DNA from: JAZNOL01 sp045580815
GTDB lineage: Bacteria > Bacillota > Clostridia > RUG12999
Length of the DNA: 22,455 nt
Direction: 5' to 3'
Assembly (NCBI GenBank): GCA_045580815.1
Contig: JAZNOL010000100.1
Location: forward strand, 1-22,455
Shown: positions 14,594 to 22,259 of the stretch, piece by piece
Numbering within the stretch: position 1 is the first letter of the stretch
Layout: the number at the start of each line of letters is the position of its first letter
Notes under the pieces: generated by a model
Told to the model about the DNA's origin: nothing
The model's input: only the letters and a program-made list of their open reading frames with translations
Databases searched by the model: none
Program-made: the position numbers and the translations under genes

Positions 14594-15082
14594 TTAGTTT
14601 TTACTGTGCAATGCATTTATAATGTCTTTTTCCGTTATATTACATTCATCAAACTCGTGTAAATTAATTGTTTGTTTCTTCCTTTTAAGTGCATAATCAT
14701 ATGTTTTGAACGCTCCTCCGGTAACATTGGTGATATAACCTACGACAACATCAGAATTATCTACCATCCACATATTTCTTTTAATTATCGCCGCACGTTT
14801 TGGCACCGTTTCTATTGGCGGATATACAGAACCGTCATACAAATTTGTACTTACTTCTTTATCCATATACGGAATAACCAGTGTAGAAATAACGTAAGGG
14901 TAGTTTTCTTTTATTGCTTTTACTGTTTCTGCAACAAGAATATCAAAATTACCGTATCCTCCCGAAAGAAACTCTGTAACTCCTTCATTTGCAAGGAAAA
15001 TTACCGTTTTTAACAAATTTTCTTGTATGGTTTTGTTTCTTATCATTGTACTGCTCCCACAAAAACAACAGGTTTTTCTCAT
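14594..15082 (-). CDS. SLOG-fold (YpsA/DUF1273-like) protein
   Basis: A 162-aa Rossmann-like protein resembling the SLOG superfamily, whose members bind or cleave nucleotide-derived ligands. Seen: an N-terminal strand with CCFCGSS (5-11), the glycine-rich SGGYGNFD (40-47) followed by a helix AETVKAI and a strand STLVIPY, and a late conserved block VDNSDVVVGYITNVTGGAF (107-125). The start is ATG 15082, with GAGGTG nine bases upstream; the longer in-frame start at 15112 lies in the promoter. Divergent from a small HTH regulator across 116 bp. The exact role is unknown; ligand sensing or nucleotide processing is inference from the fold. Confidence 0.75.
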   Translation of the reverse strand: MRKTCCFCGSSTMIRNKTIQENLLKTVIFLANEGVTEFLSGGYGNFDILVAETVKAIKENYPYVISTLVIPYMDKEVSTNLYDGSVYPPIETVPKRAAIIKRNMWMVDNSDVVVGYITNVTGGAFKTYDYALKRKKQTINLHEFDECNITEKDIINALHSKN

Positions 15083-15103
15083 ATAGCAAATCACCTCATC
15101 ACT

Positions 15104-15132
15104 ATTATACACTTTTTCATTATATAATGCAA
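15104..15132 (-). promoter_or_regulatory. Sigma-A-type promoter for the SLOG gene
   Basis: On the minus strand TTGCAT (15132-15127), 17 bp, TATAAT (15109-15104). It places the transcript start near 15097 and therefore supports translation from 15082. Confidence 0.68.
15118..15129. promoter_or_regulatory. Palindrome in the SLOG promoter, operator candidate
   Basis: CATTATATAATG, a perfect 12-bp palindrome inside the promoter spacer and touching the -35 box. The divergent Cro/C1-type HTH gene next door is the likely binder. AT-rich palindromes of this size also arise by chance. Confidence 0.42.
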
Positions 15133-15198
15133 TAGTCTATATGTATTTTTATCTTATGTATTAATATAATATTATTACATTAATTATGAGGTGATAAT

Positions 15199-15405
15199 TT
15201 GGTAAAGCTAAACGCACTGGCACTTCTTGAGAAAAAAGGCAAAACAAAGTACTGGCTATACAAACAGCTTGGCATGAGTTATCAGAACTTTTCAAAAATG
15301 ATAAATAACGAAACAAAATCTATTCAATATGAAAATATAGACGCTATGTGTCAGATATTTGAATGTACACCAAATGAACTGTTTATTTTTACTGATGACC
15401 TATAA
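15199..15405 (+). CDS. Small Cro/C1-family HTH transcriptional regulator
   Basis: A 68-aa one-domain XRE-type protein like YozG/YobV-type mini regulators. The HTH spans about residues 16-45: KTKYWLYKQLGMSYQNFSKM gives helix 2, turn and recognition helix. The end IDAMCQIFECTPNELF (48-63) is the usual helix 4-5 motif. The TTG start at 15199 is supported by GAGGTGAT (15189-15196) and by the lack of another in-frame start nearby. A TATAAT is present at 15165-15170, without a clear -35. It is probably an autoregulator and a repressor of the divergent SLOG gene. Confidence 0.85.
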   Translation: MVKLNALALLEKKGKTKYWLYKQLGMSYQNFSKMINNETKSIQYENIDAMCQIFECTPNELFIFTDDL

Positions 15406-15645
15406 TTTTAAAATTCAAAGGTGCGTTGCAGTAAGTAATTTTATAAAGAAAAATACAAAAAAAGACTCCGCATAAAATTTCTTTTACACAAAGCCTTTTC
15501 TTGTGAATACGGTTTCGGCAAAGATTACCCTTGCGTTCCGGATTCTGTTTTGTCCGCATAATAACCGGATAACGCATGCTATAACCTTTTGCAAACCACA
15601 AATATGTTATAACGGCATAAGCCGGATATTATTTTTTTGGACAGC
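15406..15645. other. Intergenic region with imperfect inverted repeat; no gene supported
   Basis: AT-rich 240 bp between convergent genes. It holds an imperfect inverted repeat (15565-15585, CCGGATAACGCATGCTATAAC, against 15606-15625). CGGC-ATAA-GCCG at 15613-15624 is followed by a T run at 15632-15638 and may be a weak terminator for the HTH gene. A 70-codon minus-strand frame here has no ribosome binding site or recognisable content. Confidence 0.4.
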
Positions 15646-16080
15646 TTATTTCCGACTTCTTTTTATTCCGCCGGAAATGTCACAAAGAGCACTTGACAGC
15701 TCAGTTTGAAATTGTCCAGTTACAGCCACATCACCGAGTGATGCTATTCCTACAAGTTTTCCGTTTTCAACAACCGGTATTCGTCTTACTTTACATATAC
15801 CCATCTCTTCTGTAACGTGAGCAACATCTGCTTCGGGTGCGGTTGTGGCAATATCTCTTGTCATAATATCCGAAATTTTTGTAAAAATCGGATTTTTGCC
15901 TGCCGCCGCAAGCCGCAGTACCATGTCCCTGTCAGTAATAATGCCGGTAAGCTTGTTATCGTCATTTACGATAGGAACACAACCAATGTCGTGCTTCTTC
16001 ATGATTTTCGCCACTGTGTCAGCGGTGTCATTTTCGTGTGCACTGACAACCGTCCGTGACATAATTTCTTTGATTTTCAC
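15646..16080 (-). CDS. Two-CBS-domain protein
   Basis: A 144-aa protein made only of a CBS pair (Bateman module), which binds adenosine nucleotides such as AMP or ATP. CBS1 contains IMSRTVVSAHENDTADTVAK, then CVPIVNDDNKLTGIITDRDM; CBS2 contains IMTRDIATTAPEADV, then RRIPVVENGKLVGIASLGDV. I chose the GTG at 16078-16080, which has GGATGA five bases upstream; the upstream ATG at 16089 would have its Shine-Dalgarno immediately against it. Such proteins appear as free-standing energy sensors of unknown partner. It is downstream of potD on the same strand, after a large hairpin, so it may be partly read through from the pot operon. Confidence 0.88.
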   Translation of the reverse strand: MKIKEIMSRTVVSAHENDTADTVAKIMKKHDIGCVPIVNDDNKLTGIITDRDMVLRLAAAGKNPIFTKISDIMTRDIATTAPEADVAHVTEEMGICKVRRIPVVENGKLVGIASLGDVAVTGQFQTELSSALCDISGGIKRSRK

Positions 16081-16108
16081 GAAAATCATCCTTTATATTA
16101 AACCCAAA

Positions 16109-16154
16109 GGGCAATATATGCGGCGGATTTCCTCCGCCAATACATATATTGCCC
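16109..16154. repeat. Long nested hairpin between potD and the CBS gene
   Basis: An outer 12-bp stem (GGGCAATATATG at 16109-16120 with CATATATTGCCC at 16143-16154) encloses an inner stem GGCGGA/TCCGCC (16122-16127, 16133-16138). No strong T run. The GGCGGA/TCCGCC core resembles that of the hairpin at 14475-14508, so it may belong to a dispersed palindrome family; it may also attenuate pot transcripts. Confidence 0.7.
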
Positions 16155-16157
16155 TGC

Positions 16158-16185
16158 TTAAAATTTTATATTCGTAAAATTTTAA
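16158..16185. repeat. AT-rich hairpin at the 3' end of potD
   Basis: A perfect 11-bp inverted repeat (TTAAAATTTTA, 6-nt loop, TAAAATTTTAA) overlapping the potD stop codon. AT-only stem and no U tail, so terminator function is uncertain. Confidence 0.5.
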
Positions 16186-17426
16186 AAAATATCTTTTTTA
16201 TTTTTTATATGTCTGTAAATTAAAATTCCGATTGACATCATTATACAAAACAGTAAGAATAACGGAACAAGCCATGGGTTTGCACTGTTTTCATCGCTGG
16301 ATTTCATTTCCGTCCATTTATTTTGCATAAGCTCGTTTGTCTCATCCGAAAGATTTGTGTAGATTTCGGTTTTTTCATCAAGATACACGTCATCAAGATA
16401 TGATATACCGTCGCTTTTGACTTCGTCGTCCAACATTTCAAATGCTGCATCGTTTGGAGTTGAGTATCCGATATAGCTTGTTGTTGCATATGCAATATCC
16501 GGCTCGCACATAAAGTTAATATACATTTCGGCTGCTGTTTTTTGCTTTGCACCTTTAGGAATACACATAGCATCTACAAACAGGTTGGTGCCGCTTTCGG
16601 GTATAACAAATCCCAAATGATCGTATTCATCCATGAGAGTAACTGCGTCACCGGCATAATACGGTGCCAATGCGGCTTCGCCGGCACCCATTTTGTCAAA
16701 AATTTCATCCATTACGTATGCCTGAACAAGGCTTTTTTGCTCTTTAAGCTTTTCGGATGCTTTTTCGATTTCTTCGGGATTTTCAGTATTGAGCGAATAC
16801 CCAAGAAGCAGTTCTGCCAAAGCAAATGCATCGCGAGGATTGTCAAACATTAAAATCTGATCTTTATAATTTTTGTCCCACAGAATTTCCCAACCGAAAT
16901 TGTCATCAGGCACAGCTGTGGTATCGTAAATTATACCAATAGTGCCCCATGTGTATGGTACGGAATATTCATTTTTTGGATCGTATCCGGGATTAACAAA
17001 AGTATCGGTTATATGTTTGAAATTAGGTATATTTTCAAAATTAAGCTTTTGAATCATATCCTCTTTTATCATACGTGAAATCATGTAATCCGAGGGGATA
17101 ATAACATCGTACGATGCTCCGCCGCCTTTAAGCTTTGCATAAAGCTCTTCGTTTGTTGCGTATGTGCTGTAATTTACTTTTATTCCGGTAAGGGCTGTAA
17201 ATTCGCGGTTTACATCAAGCCCGTCATCACTTCCGTCAGCAATATATTCGCCCCAGTTGTAAACATTTATGGAGATATTCTGACCTTTAAGCTGTGTGTA
17301 ATAAGCCTCGTCGGAAACAGTTAAAGTCTGCACTTCGGTTTCGTCCTCTTCGCTGACGGTTGAGCATGAGGTCAGGCATAGGCATAGGCAAAGCAGGCAG
17401 GTCAAAAGGAGAGAAAGTTTTTTCAT
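16182..17426 (-). CDS. potD: Spermidine/putrescine-binding lipoprotein PotD with extra C-terminal membrane helix
   Basis: A 414-aa periplasmic-binding-type protein delivering polyamines to PotBC. Residues 1-20 are a lipoprotein signal with lipobox LTSC, so Cys21 is the likely lipidated residue. The mature part begins near the PotD-typical NVYNWGEYI (about 54-62), with YDVIIPSDYM and VPYTWGTIGIIYD later. Beyond the usual end there is a hydrophobic helix (about 385-404, WLVPLFLLFCIMMSIGILIY) and a basic tail RHIKNKKDIF, giving a second membrane anchor. The ATG overlaps the potC stop by 4 bp, with AAAGGAGG upstream. Ligand preference cannot be told by reading. Confidence 0.9.
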   Translation of the reverse strand: MKKLSLLLTCLLCLCLCLTSCSTVSEEDETEVQTLTVSDEAYYTQLKGQNISINVYNWGEYIADGSDDGLDVNREFTALTGIKVNYSTYATNEELYAKLKGGGASYDVIIPSDYMISRMIKEDMIQKLNFENIPNFKHITDTFVNPGYDPKNEYSVPYTWGTIGIIYDTTAVPDDNFGWEILWDKNYKDQILMFDNPRDAFALAELLLGYSLNTENPEEIEKASEKLKEQKSLVQAYVMDEIFDKMGAGEAALAPYYAGDAVTLMDEYDHLGFVIPESGTNLFVDAMCIPKGAKQKTAAEMYINFMCEPDIAYATTSYIGYSTPNDAAFEMLDDEVKSDGISYLDDVYLDEKTEIYTNLSDETNELMQNKWTEMKSSDENSANPWLVPLFLLFCIMMSIGILIYRHIKNKKDIF

Positions 17427-18217
17427 TTCGTAGCCTCCTTTTTTGAGGCTTTTGCTTCAATCATATTTTTTGAAATAAGCACAATAACAACAATCACAAA
17501 TATAATTGTAGAAAGTGCGTTTATTTCGGGGCTGACCTTGCGGCGTGTCATTGAATAAATGGTAATGGGCAAGGTCTGGCTTGTGGCACTGCTTGTAAAA
17601 TAACTGATTATAAAATCGTCAAGCGAAAATGTAAAGCTCATTAAAAATCCTGAAAGCACACCGGGCATAATTTCCGGAAGAACAACCTTGAAAAAGGCTT
17701 TTACCGGACTGCAACCCAAATCCTGTGCCGCTTCGTAAATGTGAGGGTTCATCTGCCTGAATTTCGGCATAACGTTGAGTATAACGTACGGAACGTTAAA
17801 GGTTATGTGGGCAATAAGAAGTGTCACAAACCCAAATTCAAAATTCATGCGTGCCGCAAAAAACACAAACAAAAGCATCAGCGAAACACCGGTAACAATC
17901 TCCGGGTTGATAATCGGCAGATTTGTCACCTGCAAAATTGCGTTTCGAACAGGTTTTTTCATGGCATAGATGCCAATTGCCGCAACCGTTCCGAGGATTG
18001 TTGCCAGCACCGCCGCCGCAACAGCAACCATCAATGTGTTGCGAAGGGAGGTCATAATCAGGTCGTTCTGAAATAGTTTTATATACCAGTCAAATGTAAA
18101 TCCCGAAAATACCGAGCGGCTTTTTGTTTCGTTGAACGAAAACACAATAAGCACAAATATGGGGAGATACAGAAACAAAAGCACCAGCCCGACATAAAGT
18201 TTTGAAAGCTTTTTCAT
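17423..18217 (-). CDS. potC: Spermidine/putrescine ABC transporter permease PotC
   Basis: A 264-aa inner membrane permease with six hydrophobic segments. It carries the EAA loop around YEAAQDLGCSPVKAFFKVVLP (about 161-181), the contact site for the ATPase. The first helix YVGLVLLFLYLPIFVLIVFSFN and the segment FSLDDFIISYFTS are typical of PotC. The start is ATG 18217 with AAGGAGG upstream, 12 bp after potB. It pairs with PotB to form the channel. Its last four bases overlap the potD start. Confidence 0.93.
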   Translation of the reverse strand: MKKLSKLYVGLVLLFLYLPIFVLIVFSFNETKSRSVFSGFTFDWYIKLFQNDLIMTSLRNTLMVAVAAAVLATILGTVAAIGIYAMKKPVRNAILQVTNLPIINPEIVTGVSLMLLFVFFAARMNFEFGFVTLLIAHITFNVPYVILNVMPKFRQMNPHIYEAAQDLGCSPVKAFFKVVLPEIMPGVLSGFLMSFTFSLDDFIISYFTSSATSQTLPITIYSMTRRKVSPEINALSTIIFVIVVIVLISKNMIEAKASKKEATK

Positions 18218-18229
18218 ATATTCCCCTCC

Positions 18230-19039
18230 TTACATAAGAACACGGTCATCATCGGCATCAAACTGGTTGACAATAGTCATTATAAGTAGAATAATAACCA
18301 TCAGAACCAGCGAAATTCCAGCACCAAGATGCGGATTGTAGGATGTGCCTAAAAACTGCATTTCAATAAGGTCGCCGATAAGTAGGTTTCCGCCGCCGCC
18401 CAGCATTCTTGAAATAATAAATGTACTGATTGCCGGCACAAAAACCATGGTAATTCCGCTCATCATTCCGGGCAGACTAAGGGGCAGAACAATTTTAAAG
18501 GTTGTTTTAAAACTGTTGCAACCTAAATCCGCCGCCGCTTCAAGAAGTGAATTGTCAATTTTAACCATTACTGAATAAAGCGGAAGAATCATATAGGGCA
18601 GATAGTTGTAAACCATTCCCAGCACAACTGCACCCTGTGTGTTAAGCATGTTAAACGGTCCTATTCCGAAAAGACCGAAAAATTTGTTTATAATTCCGTT
18701 GTTGCCAAGCAGAGTCATCCATGCGTATGTTCGCAGAAGAAAGTTCATCCACATGGGTAACATCACAATCATAAGCATCGTTCCGCGGACATTTTTCTTC
18801 ATTCGCGCCAGAATAAACGCAAGAGGATACGCAATAACAAGGCACACAACCGTTGCAATTGCGGCAAGCCATATAGAACGCACAAAAATGTTTGTGTACT
18901 GGGCAACGTTTGAAACGTATTCAAGTGTAAATTTGCCGTTTGGGTCGGTGAATGCAAAATAAGCAACCATCAGAAGCGGCACAACAATAAAAACAGCCAT
19001 CCATATAAGATACGGTGCTGCAAGAAGTTTTCTTTTCAT
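18230..19039 (-). CDS. potB: Spermidine/putrescine ABC transporter permease PotB
   Basis: A 269-aa permease with about six membrane helices and the EAA-loop motif LEAAADLGCNSFKTTFKIVLP. I set the start at the ATG at 19037-19039 (MKRKLLAAPYLIWMAV), which has GGGAGG six bases upstream. A longer frame starting at 19108 would overlap potA by about 55 bp and adds no family-like sequence. It lies 13 bp after potA. Together with PotC it forms the membrane pore. Confidence 0.93.
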   Translation of the reverse strand: MKRKLLAAPYLIWMAVFIVVPLLMVAYFAFTDPNGKFTLEYVSNVAQYTNIFVRSIWLAAIATVVCLVIAYPLAFILARMKKNVRGTMLMIVMLPMWMNFLLRTYAWMTLLGNNGIINKFFGLFGIGPFNMLNTQGAVVLGMVYNYLPYMILPLYSVMVKIDNSLLEAAADLGCNSFKTTFKIVLPLSLPGMMSGITMVFVPAISTFIISRMLGGGGNLLIGDLIEMQFLGTSYNPHLGAGISLVLMVIILLIMTIVNQFDADDDRVLM

Positions 19040-19052
19040 ACGCAGCCTCCCG

Positions 19053-20105
19053 TCAGTCAGCCATTTTATGCATAATGTGAATATCATCGGGCGTAAATCC
19101 GAGACCAACGGTTGAGCCTACAATTGCCGCTTTTGTGGAATGAATAAGCCAGCTGAAATCGTATGCTTCAACAACCATTTCATAATGCACACCCTTGAAT
19201 GTAACAGTTTTTACAACACCTGTGATTTCTGCATCGTCAGGGGAAATAATGGTAATATCCTCAGGACGGATAACAACGTCAACGGGTTTTTCTTTTCCAA
19301 AACCGCTGTCAACGCATTTGAACTTGCTGCCGCTGAACTCAACAAGAAAATCCTCGTGCATAATACCCGGCAGAATGTTGCTTTCGCCGATAAAATCGGC
19401 AACAAAAGCGTTATTAGGCTCGTTGTAAATATCGACAGGGCTGCCTTTTTGCAAAATTTTGCCGTCTTTCATTACAACAACCGTGTCGCTCATTGTGAGG
19501 GCTTCTTCCTGGTCGTGTGTAACGTAAACAAAAGTGATTTCAAGGCTCTGCTGAATACGTTTGAGCTCAATCTGCATTTCTTTGCGCAGTTTTAAGTCAA
19601 GTGCACCCAGCGGCTCGTCCAGAAGAAGAACCTTCGGACGGTTAACAAGTGCCCTTGCAATGGCAACACGCTGCTGCTGACCGCCTGACAGACGGTGCAC
19701 GGAGCGTTTTTCAAAACCGGCAAGGTTAACAAGAGAAAGCATTTCGGAAACACGGCTGCGGATTTCCTTGTCGGGAAGCTTTGCAACCTTTAACCCGAAA
19801 GCTATGTTTTCATAAACATTTAAATGAGGAAACAATGCATATCGCTGAAAAACAGTGTTGACGTTTCGTTTGTGAGGCGGAACATCGTTAATACGTTTTC
19901 CTTCAAAATAAACATCTCCGCTTGTGGGCTGCAAAAAACCGCCAATTATCCGGAGTGTAGTGGTTTTTCCGCAACCGCTGGGGCCGAGAAGTGTGAAGAA
20001 CTGATTTTTGTCAATGTCAAGATTGATAGAGTCAAGAATTGTTTCACCGTCGTCAAAAACCTTTGTAAGGTTTTCAAGACGTATAAAATCTTTAACATCT
20101 GCCAT
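19053..20105 (-). CDS. potA: Spermidine/putrescine ABC transporter ATPase PotA
   Basis: A 350-aa ABC ATPase. Walker A GPSGCGKTT (41-49), Q-loop Gln87 in VFQRYALFPHLNVYENIAFGL, signature LSGGQQQR (139-146), Walker B VLLLDEP (159-165) and switch His197 are all present. The C-terminal TOBE domain (about 240-345) fits the CUT1/PotA-like regulated importers. It heads the potABCD operon, its promoter being at 20179-20207. The ribosome binding site AAGG, about ten bases from the ATG, is modest. Confidence 0.93.
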   Translation of the reverse strand: MADVKDFIRLENLTKVFDDGETILDSINLDIDKNQFFTLLGPSGCGKTTTLRIIGGFLQPTSGDVYFEGKRINDVPPHKRNVNTVFQRYALFPHLNVYENIAFGLKVAKLPDKEIRSRVSEMLSLVNLAGFEKRSVHRLSGGQQQRVAIARALVNRPKVLLLDEPLGALDLKLRKEMQIELKRIQQSLEITFVYVTHDQEEALTMSDTVVVMKDGKILQKGSPVDIYNEPNNAFVADFIGESNILPGIMHEDFLVEFSGSKFKCVDSGFGKEKPVDVVIRPEDITIISPDDAEITGVVKTVTFKGVHYEMVVEAYDFSWLIHSTKAAIVGSTVGLGFTPDDIHIMHKMAD

Positions 20106-20178
20106 TTATATCACTGCCTTTCATGTAGGTTTTGCTGTTTGAATGCGGTTTGTTTTTTCAGATAACAAACCATATTAT

Positions 20179-20207
20179 ATAATATATTGTTTTTGCCCTT
20201 GTGTCAA
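20179..20207 (-). promoter_or_regulatory. Sigma-A-type promoter for potABCD
   Basis: On the minus strand a perfect TTGACA (20207-20202), 17 bp, TATTAT (20184-20179). Leader of about 65 nt. Confidence 0.65.
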
Positions 20208-20515
20208 TAGGAAAATACAAATTTCGTCAATTTTCATAAAAATACGGTTTTTTTGCGTTTTTTTATGAAAAATTTTAAGTGTTTTTGCATAAAAATTTCT
20301 ACCAAAAGCCTTGCAACCAAAGGGATTGCAGCGGTTTTTCACAAGGTGACAGTTTTGTTTAATCAAAAGTTTAATTAACTTCTATTTTTGACGAAAAATC
20401 ATGCTGATAACGGGCTTTTTTAAAACCGTTGTTTTTATCCGTAAAAAGTGCTCGTATTTTGTCAGATTGCACTAATTTTGTGTTGTAAATGTTATGTATT
20501 TAAGTTTTATGTATC

Positions 20516-20545
20516 TTGACATCAGATGTTTTGGTGTGTTATAAT
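20516..20545 (+). promoter_or_regulatory. Sigma-A promoter for the aldolase-kinase operon
   Basis: A perfect TTGACA (20516-20521), 18 bp, and TATAAT (20540-20545). The tandem TTATGTAT copies immediately upstream (20492-20514) may be a regulator site. Confidence 0.72.
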
Positions 20546-20621
20546 AATTTCAGTATGAATTGATAAGAAAATTATGTAAAATTCTCTTTGATGACACTGA
20601 TAAACAAAGGAAGTAAATGTT

Positions 20622-21284
20622 ATGAGAAATAAGATAATAGAAACAATAGAACAAAAGAAAATCATTACAATAGTGAGGGGTATAGAGTCAGATAAACTTA
20701 TTCCTCTTGCAGAGGCAATGTATGATGGCGGAATACGCTTGCTTGAAATAACATATAGTGCTGACGGAAGCACAAGCGACGAAAAAACCGCAAAAAATAT
20801 TGAAATGCTTTCAAAACACTTTGAGGGCAGAATGCTCATTGGGGCAGGAACAGTCATAACAGAGAAGCAGGTTGAACTTACAGAAAAAGCAGGTGGAAAA
20901 TTTATAATTTCGCCTGATACTTATGAAAATGTTATAAAGAAAACCCGCGAGCTTGATATGGTTTCAATGCCGGGAGCCCTCACTCCGAGCGAAATACAAA
21001 AAGCACACAGATGTGGGGCAGACTTTGTTAAAATGTTTCCGATAACCAATATGGGGATTGAATATGTAAAGGCTGTTAAGGCACCTCTTTCCCATATAAA
21101 GCTTTTGGCAGTGGGCGGAATAAATGAAAATAATATGGCAGACTATTTAAAAGCAGGTGTCTGCGGCTTTGGCGTAGGCTCGAATATTGTAAATAAAAAG
21201 ATGGTTGATGCCGGTAATTATGCTACAATAACCGAACTTGCAAAAAAATACACAAAGGTGATTGAAGAATGGGTACATATATAA
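20622..21284 (+). CDS. KDPG/KHG-family aldolase, probably 2-dehydro-3-deoxy-6-phosphogalactonate aldolase
   Basis: A 220-aa class I aldolase of the Eda/DgoA family, which splits 2-keto-3-deoxy-6-phospho sugar acids into pyruvate and glyceraldehyde 3-phosphate. Seen: the phosphate/carboxylate-contact Arg19 in TIVRG, the catalytic Glu42 in LLEITYSADG, GAGTV (74-78), SMPGALTPSE (115-124) and KMFP with the Schiff-base Lys137. AAAGGAAG precedes the ATG. The 3' end overlaps the kinase gene by 16 bp, so the substrate is more likely the galactonate-derived KDPGal than KDPG; this is inference from the neighbour. No dehydratase for the upstream step is visible in the window. Confidence 0.88.
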   Translation: MRNKIIETIEQKKIITIVRGIESDKLIPLAEAMYDGGIRLLEITYSADGSTSDEKTAKNIEMLSKHFEGRMLIGAGTVITEKQVELTEKAGGKFIISPDTYENVIKKTRELDMVSMPGALTPSEIQKAHRCGADFVKMFPITNMGIEYVKAVKAPLSHIKLLAVGGINENNMADYLKAGVCGFGVGSNIVNKKMVDAGNYATITELAKKYTKVIEEWVHI

Positions 21285-22204
21285 CAATTGACGGAGGAAC
21301 AACAAGCACAAGAGTAAACCTTTTAAAAAACAAAGAAATTGTTGATACAGTCAGGTTGAATATTGGAGCAAGAGCAGCAATCGGAAATCGTGAAAAATAT
21401 GTATGTGAAATAAAAAATGCAATTGATGAGATTATCATGCGAAATAAGACATCGGGTATTGAACGTATTCTGGCATCGGGAATGATTACGAGTGAATTTG
21501 GACTTTGCAGTCTGCCGCACATAAAAACTCCGGCGGGGATTGACGAACTTCACGAGTCTATGTATGAAACAACCATAAATGAGATTTCAGACATCCCGTT
21601 TGTCTTTATGCGAGGTGTAAAACTTGATGGGAATGACATAGATAGCTGTGACATGATGCGTGGTGAAGAAACGGAGATTATGGGCATAATGCAGGAAAAA
21701 TATGGAGAGTGCATTTATGTTCTTCCCGGATCACACTCAAAAATAATCAGTATCAACAATCAAGGAAAAATCGTTTCGTTTTCTACTATGCTGACAGGAG
21801 AAATGATTGCATCCTTGTCGCAAAATACAATTTTAAAGGATGCAGTTGATTTAAGCGTTGACACAATACACAAAGAATATCTTTTAAAAGGATATGAATA
21901 TGCAAAATCAGCCGGCATAAACAAAGCACTGTTTAAGGTGAGAATTCTGAAAAATATCTTTGGTCGATCTGAAGAAGAAGTTTATAGTTTTTTCATGGGA
22001 ATCGTTCTTTGTGATGAGATATTAAACATCATAAAAGAGAACGCCGACACTGTTGTTTTAGGTGGTAAAGAACAGATTAAAAAAGCTATGGCACTTATTT
22101 TGAAAGAAAAGACAAACAAAAATATTATAGAACTTGATGAAAAAACAGTTGACTATTCAACATCTGTTGGTATGATAAAAATATATGAGCATACAACCAA
22201 ATGA
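21269..22204 (+). CDS. dgoK: 2-dehydro-3-deoxygalactonokinase (DgoK)
   Basis: A 311-aa sugar-acid kinase of the DgoK family, phosphorylating 2-keto-3-deoxygalactonate in the De Ley-Doudoroff pathway. Motifs: the N-terminal phosphate loop IDGGTTSTR (7-15), the family-typical CDMMRGEETEIMG (127-139) and LPGSHSK (152-158). GAMITSEFG-type wording appears as SGMITSEFG (70-78). The start ATG at 21269 lies inside the aldolase gene, with AAAGGTGA seven bases upstream. It follows the aldolase in a tight two-gene unit. A repeat-rich segment follows, and no further gene is seen before the window edge. Confidence 0.88.
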   Translation: MGTYITIDGGTTSTRVNLLKNKEIVDTVRLNIGARAAIGNREKYVCEIKNAIDEIIMRNKTSGIERILASGMITSEFGLCSLPHIKTPAGIDELHESMYETTINEISDIPFVFMRGVKLDGNDIDSCDMMRGEETEIMGIMQEKYGECIYVLPGSHSKIISINNQGKIVSFSTMLTGEMIASLSQNTILKDAVDLSVDTIHKEYLLKGYEYAKSAGINKALFKVRILKNIFGRSEEEVYSFFMGIVLCDEILNIIKENADTVVLGGKEQIKKAMALILKEKTNKNIIELDEKTVDYSTSVGMIKIYEHTTK

Positions 22205-22237
22205 TTTTATATCCTAATTTGATGTGAACATATAAAG

Positions 22238-22259
22238 ATTTCATCTTAACAGATGAAAT
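22238..22259. repeat. Hairpin after dgoK
   Basis: A perfect 9-bp stem (ATTTCATCT, TAAC loop, AGATGAAAT) 34 bp after the dgoK stop. It is not followed by a T run, so it is either a weak terminator or the edge of the repeat that follows. Confidence 0.5.

Larger units (their letters stand above)
20106..20621. other. Long divergent intergenic region, AT-rich, no gene supported
   Basis: About 515 bp between potA and the aldolase gene. It contains promoters for both sides, runs of T and A, the near palindrome TGCAACC-AAA-GGGATTGCA at about 20310-20330, and two direct copies of TTATGTAT (20492-20499, 20507-20514) just upstream of the aldolase -35 box. I see no riboswitch-like fold and no open frame with a ribosome binding site. 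Confidence 0.5.

Noticed and set aside
15389..15601. Minus-strand 70-codon frame in the 15406-15645 gap
   Set aside because: It overlaps the HTH gene end and an inverted repeat, has no ribosome binding site and looks like chance.
19040..19108. Longer potB N-terminus
   Set aside because: It would overlap potA by about 55 bp and adds no family-like residues; the ATG at 19039 has GGGAGG six bases upstream.
20175..20366. Minus-strand 63-codon frame upstream of potA
   Set aside because: It lies across the potA promoter, has no ribosome binding site and shows no recognisable content.
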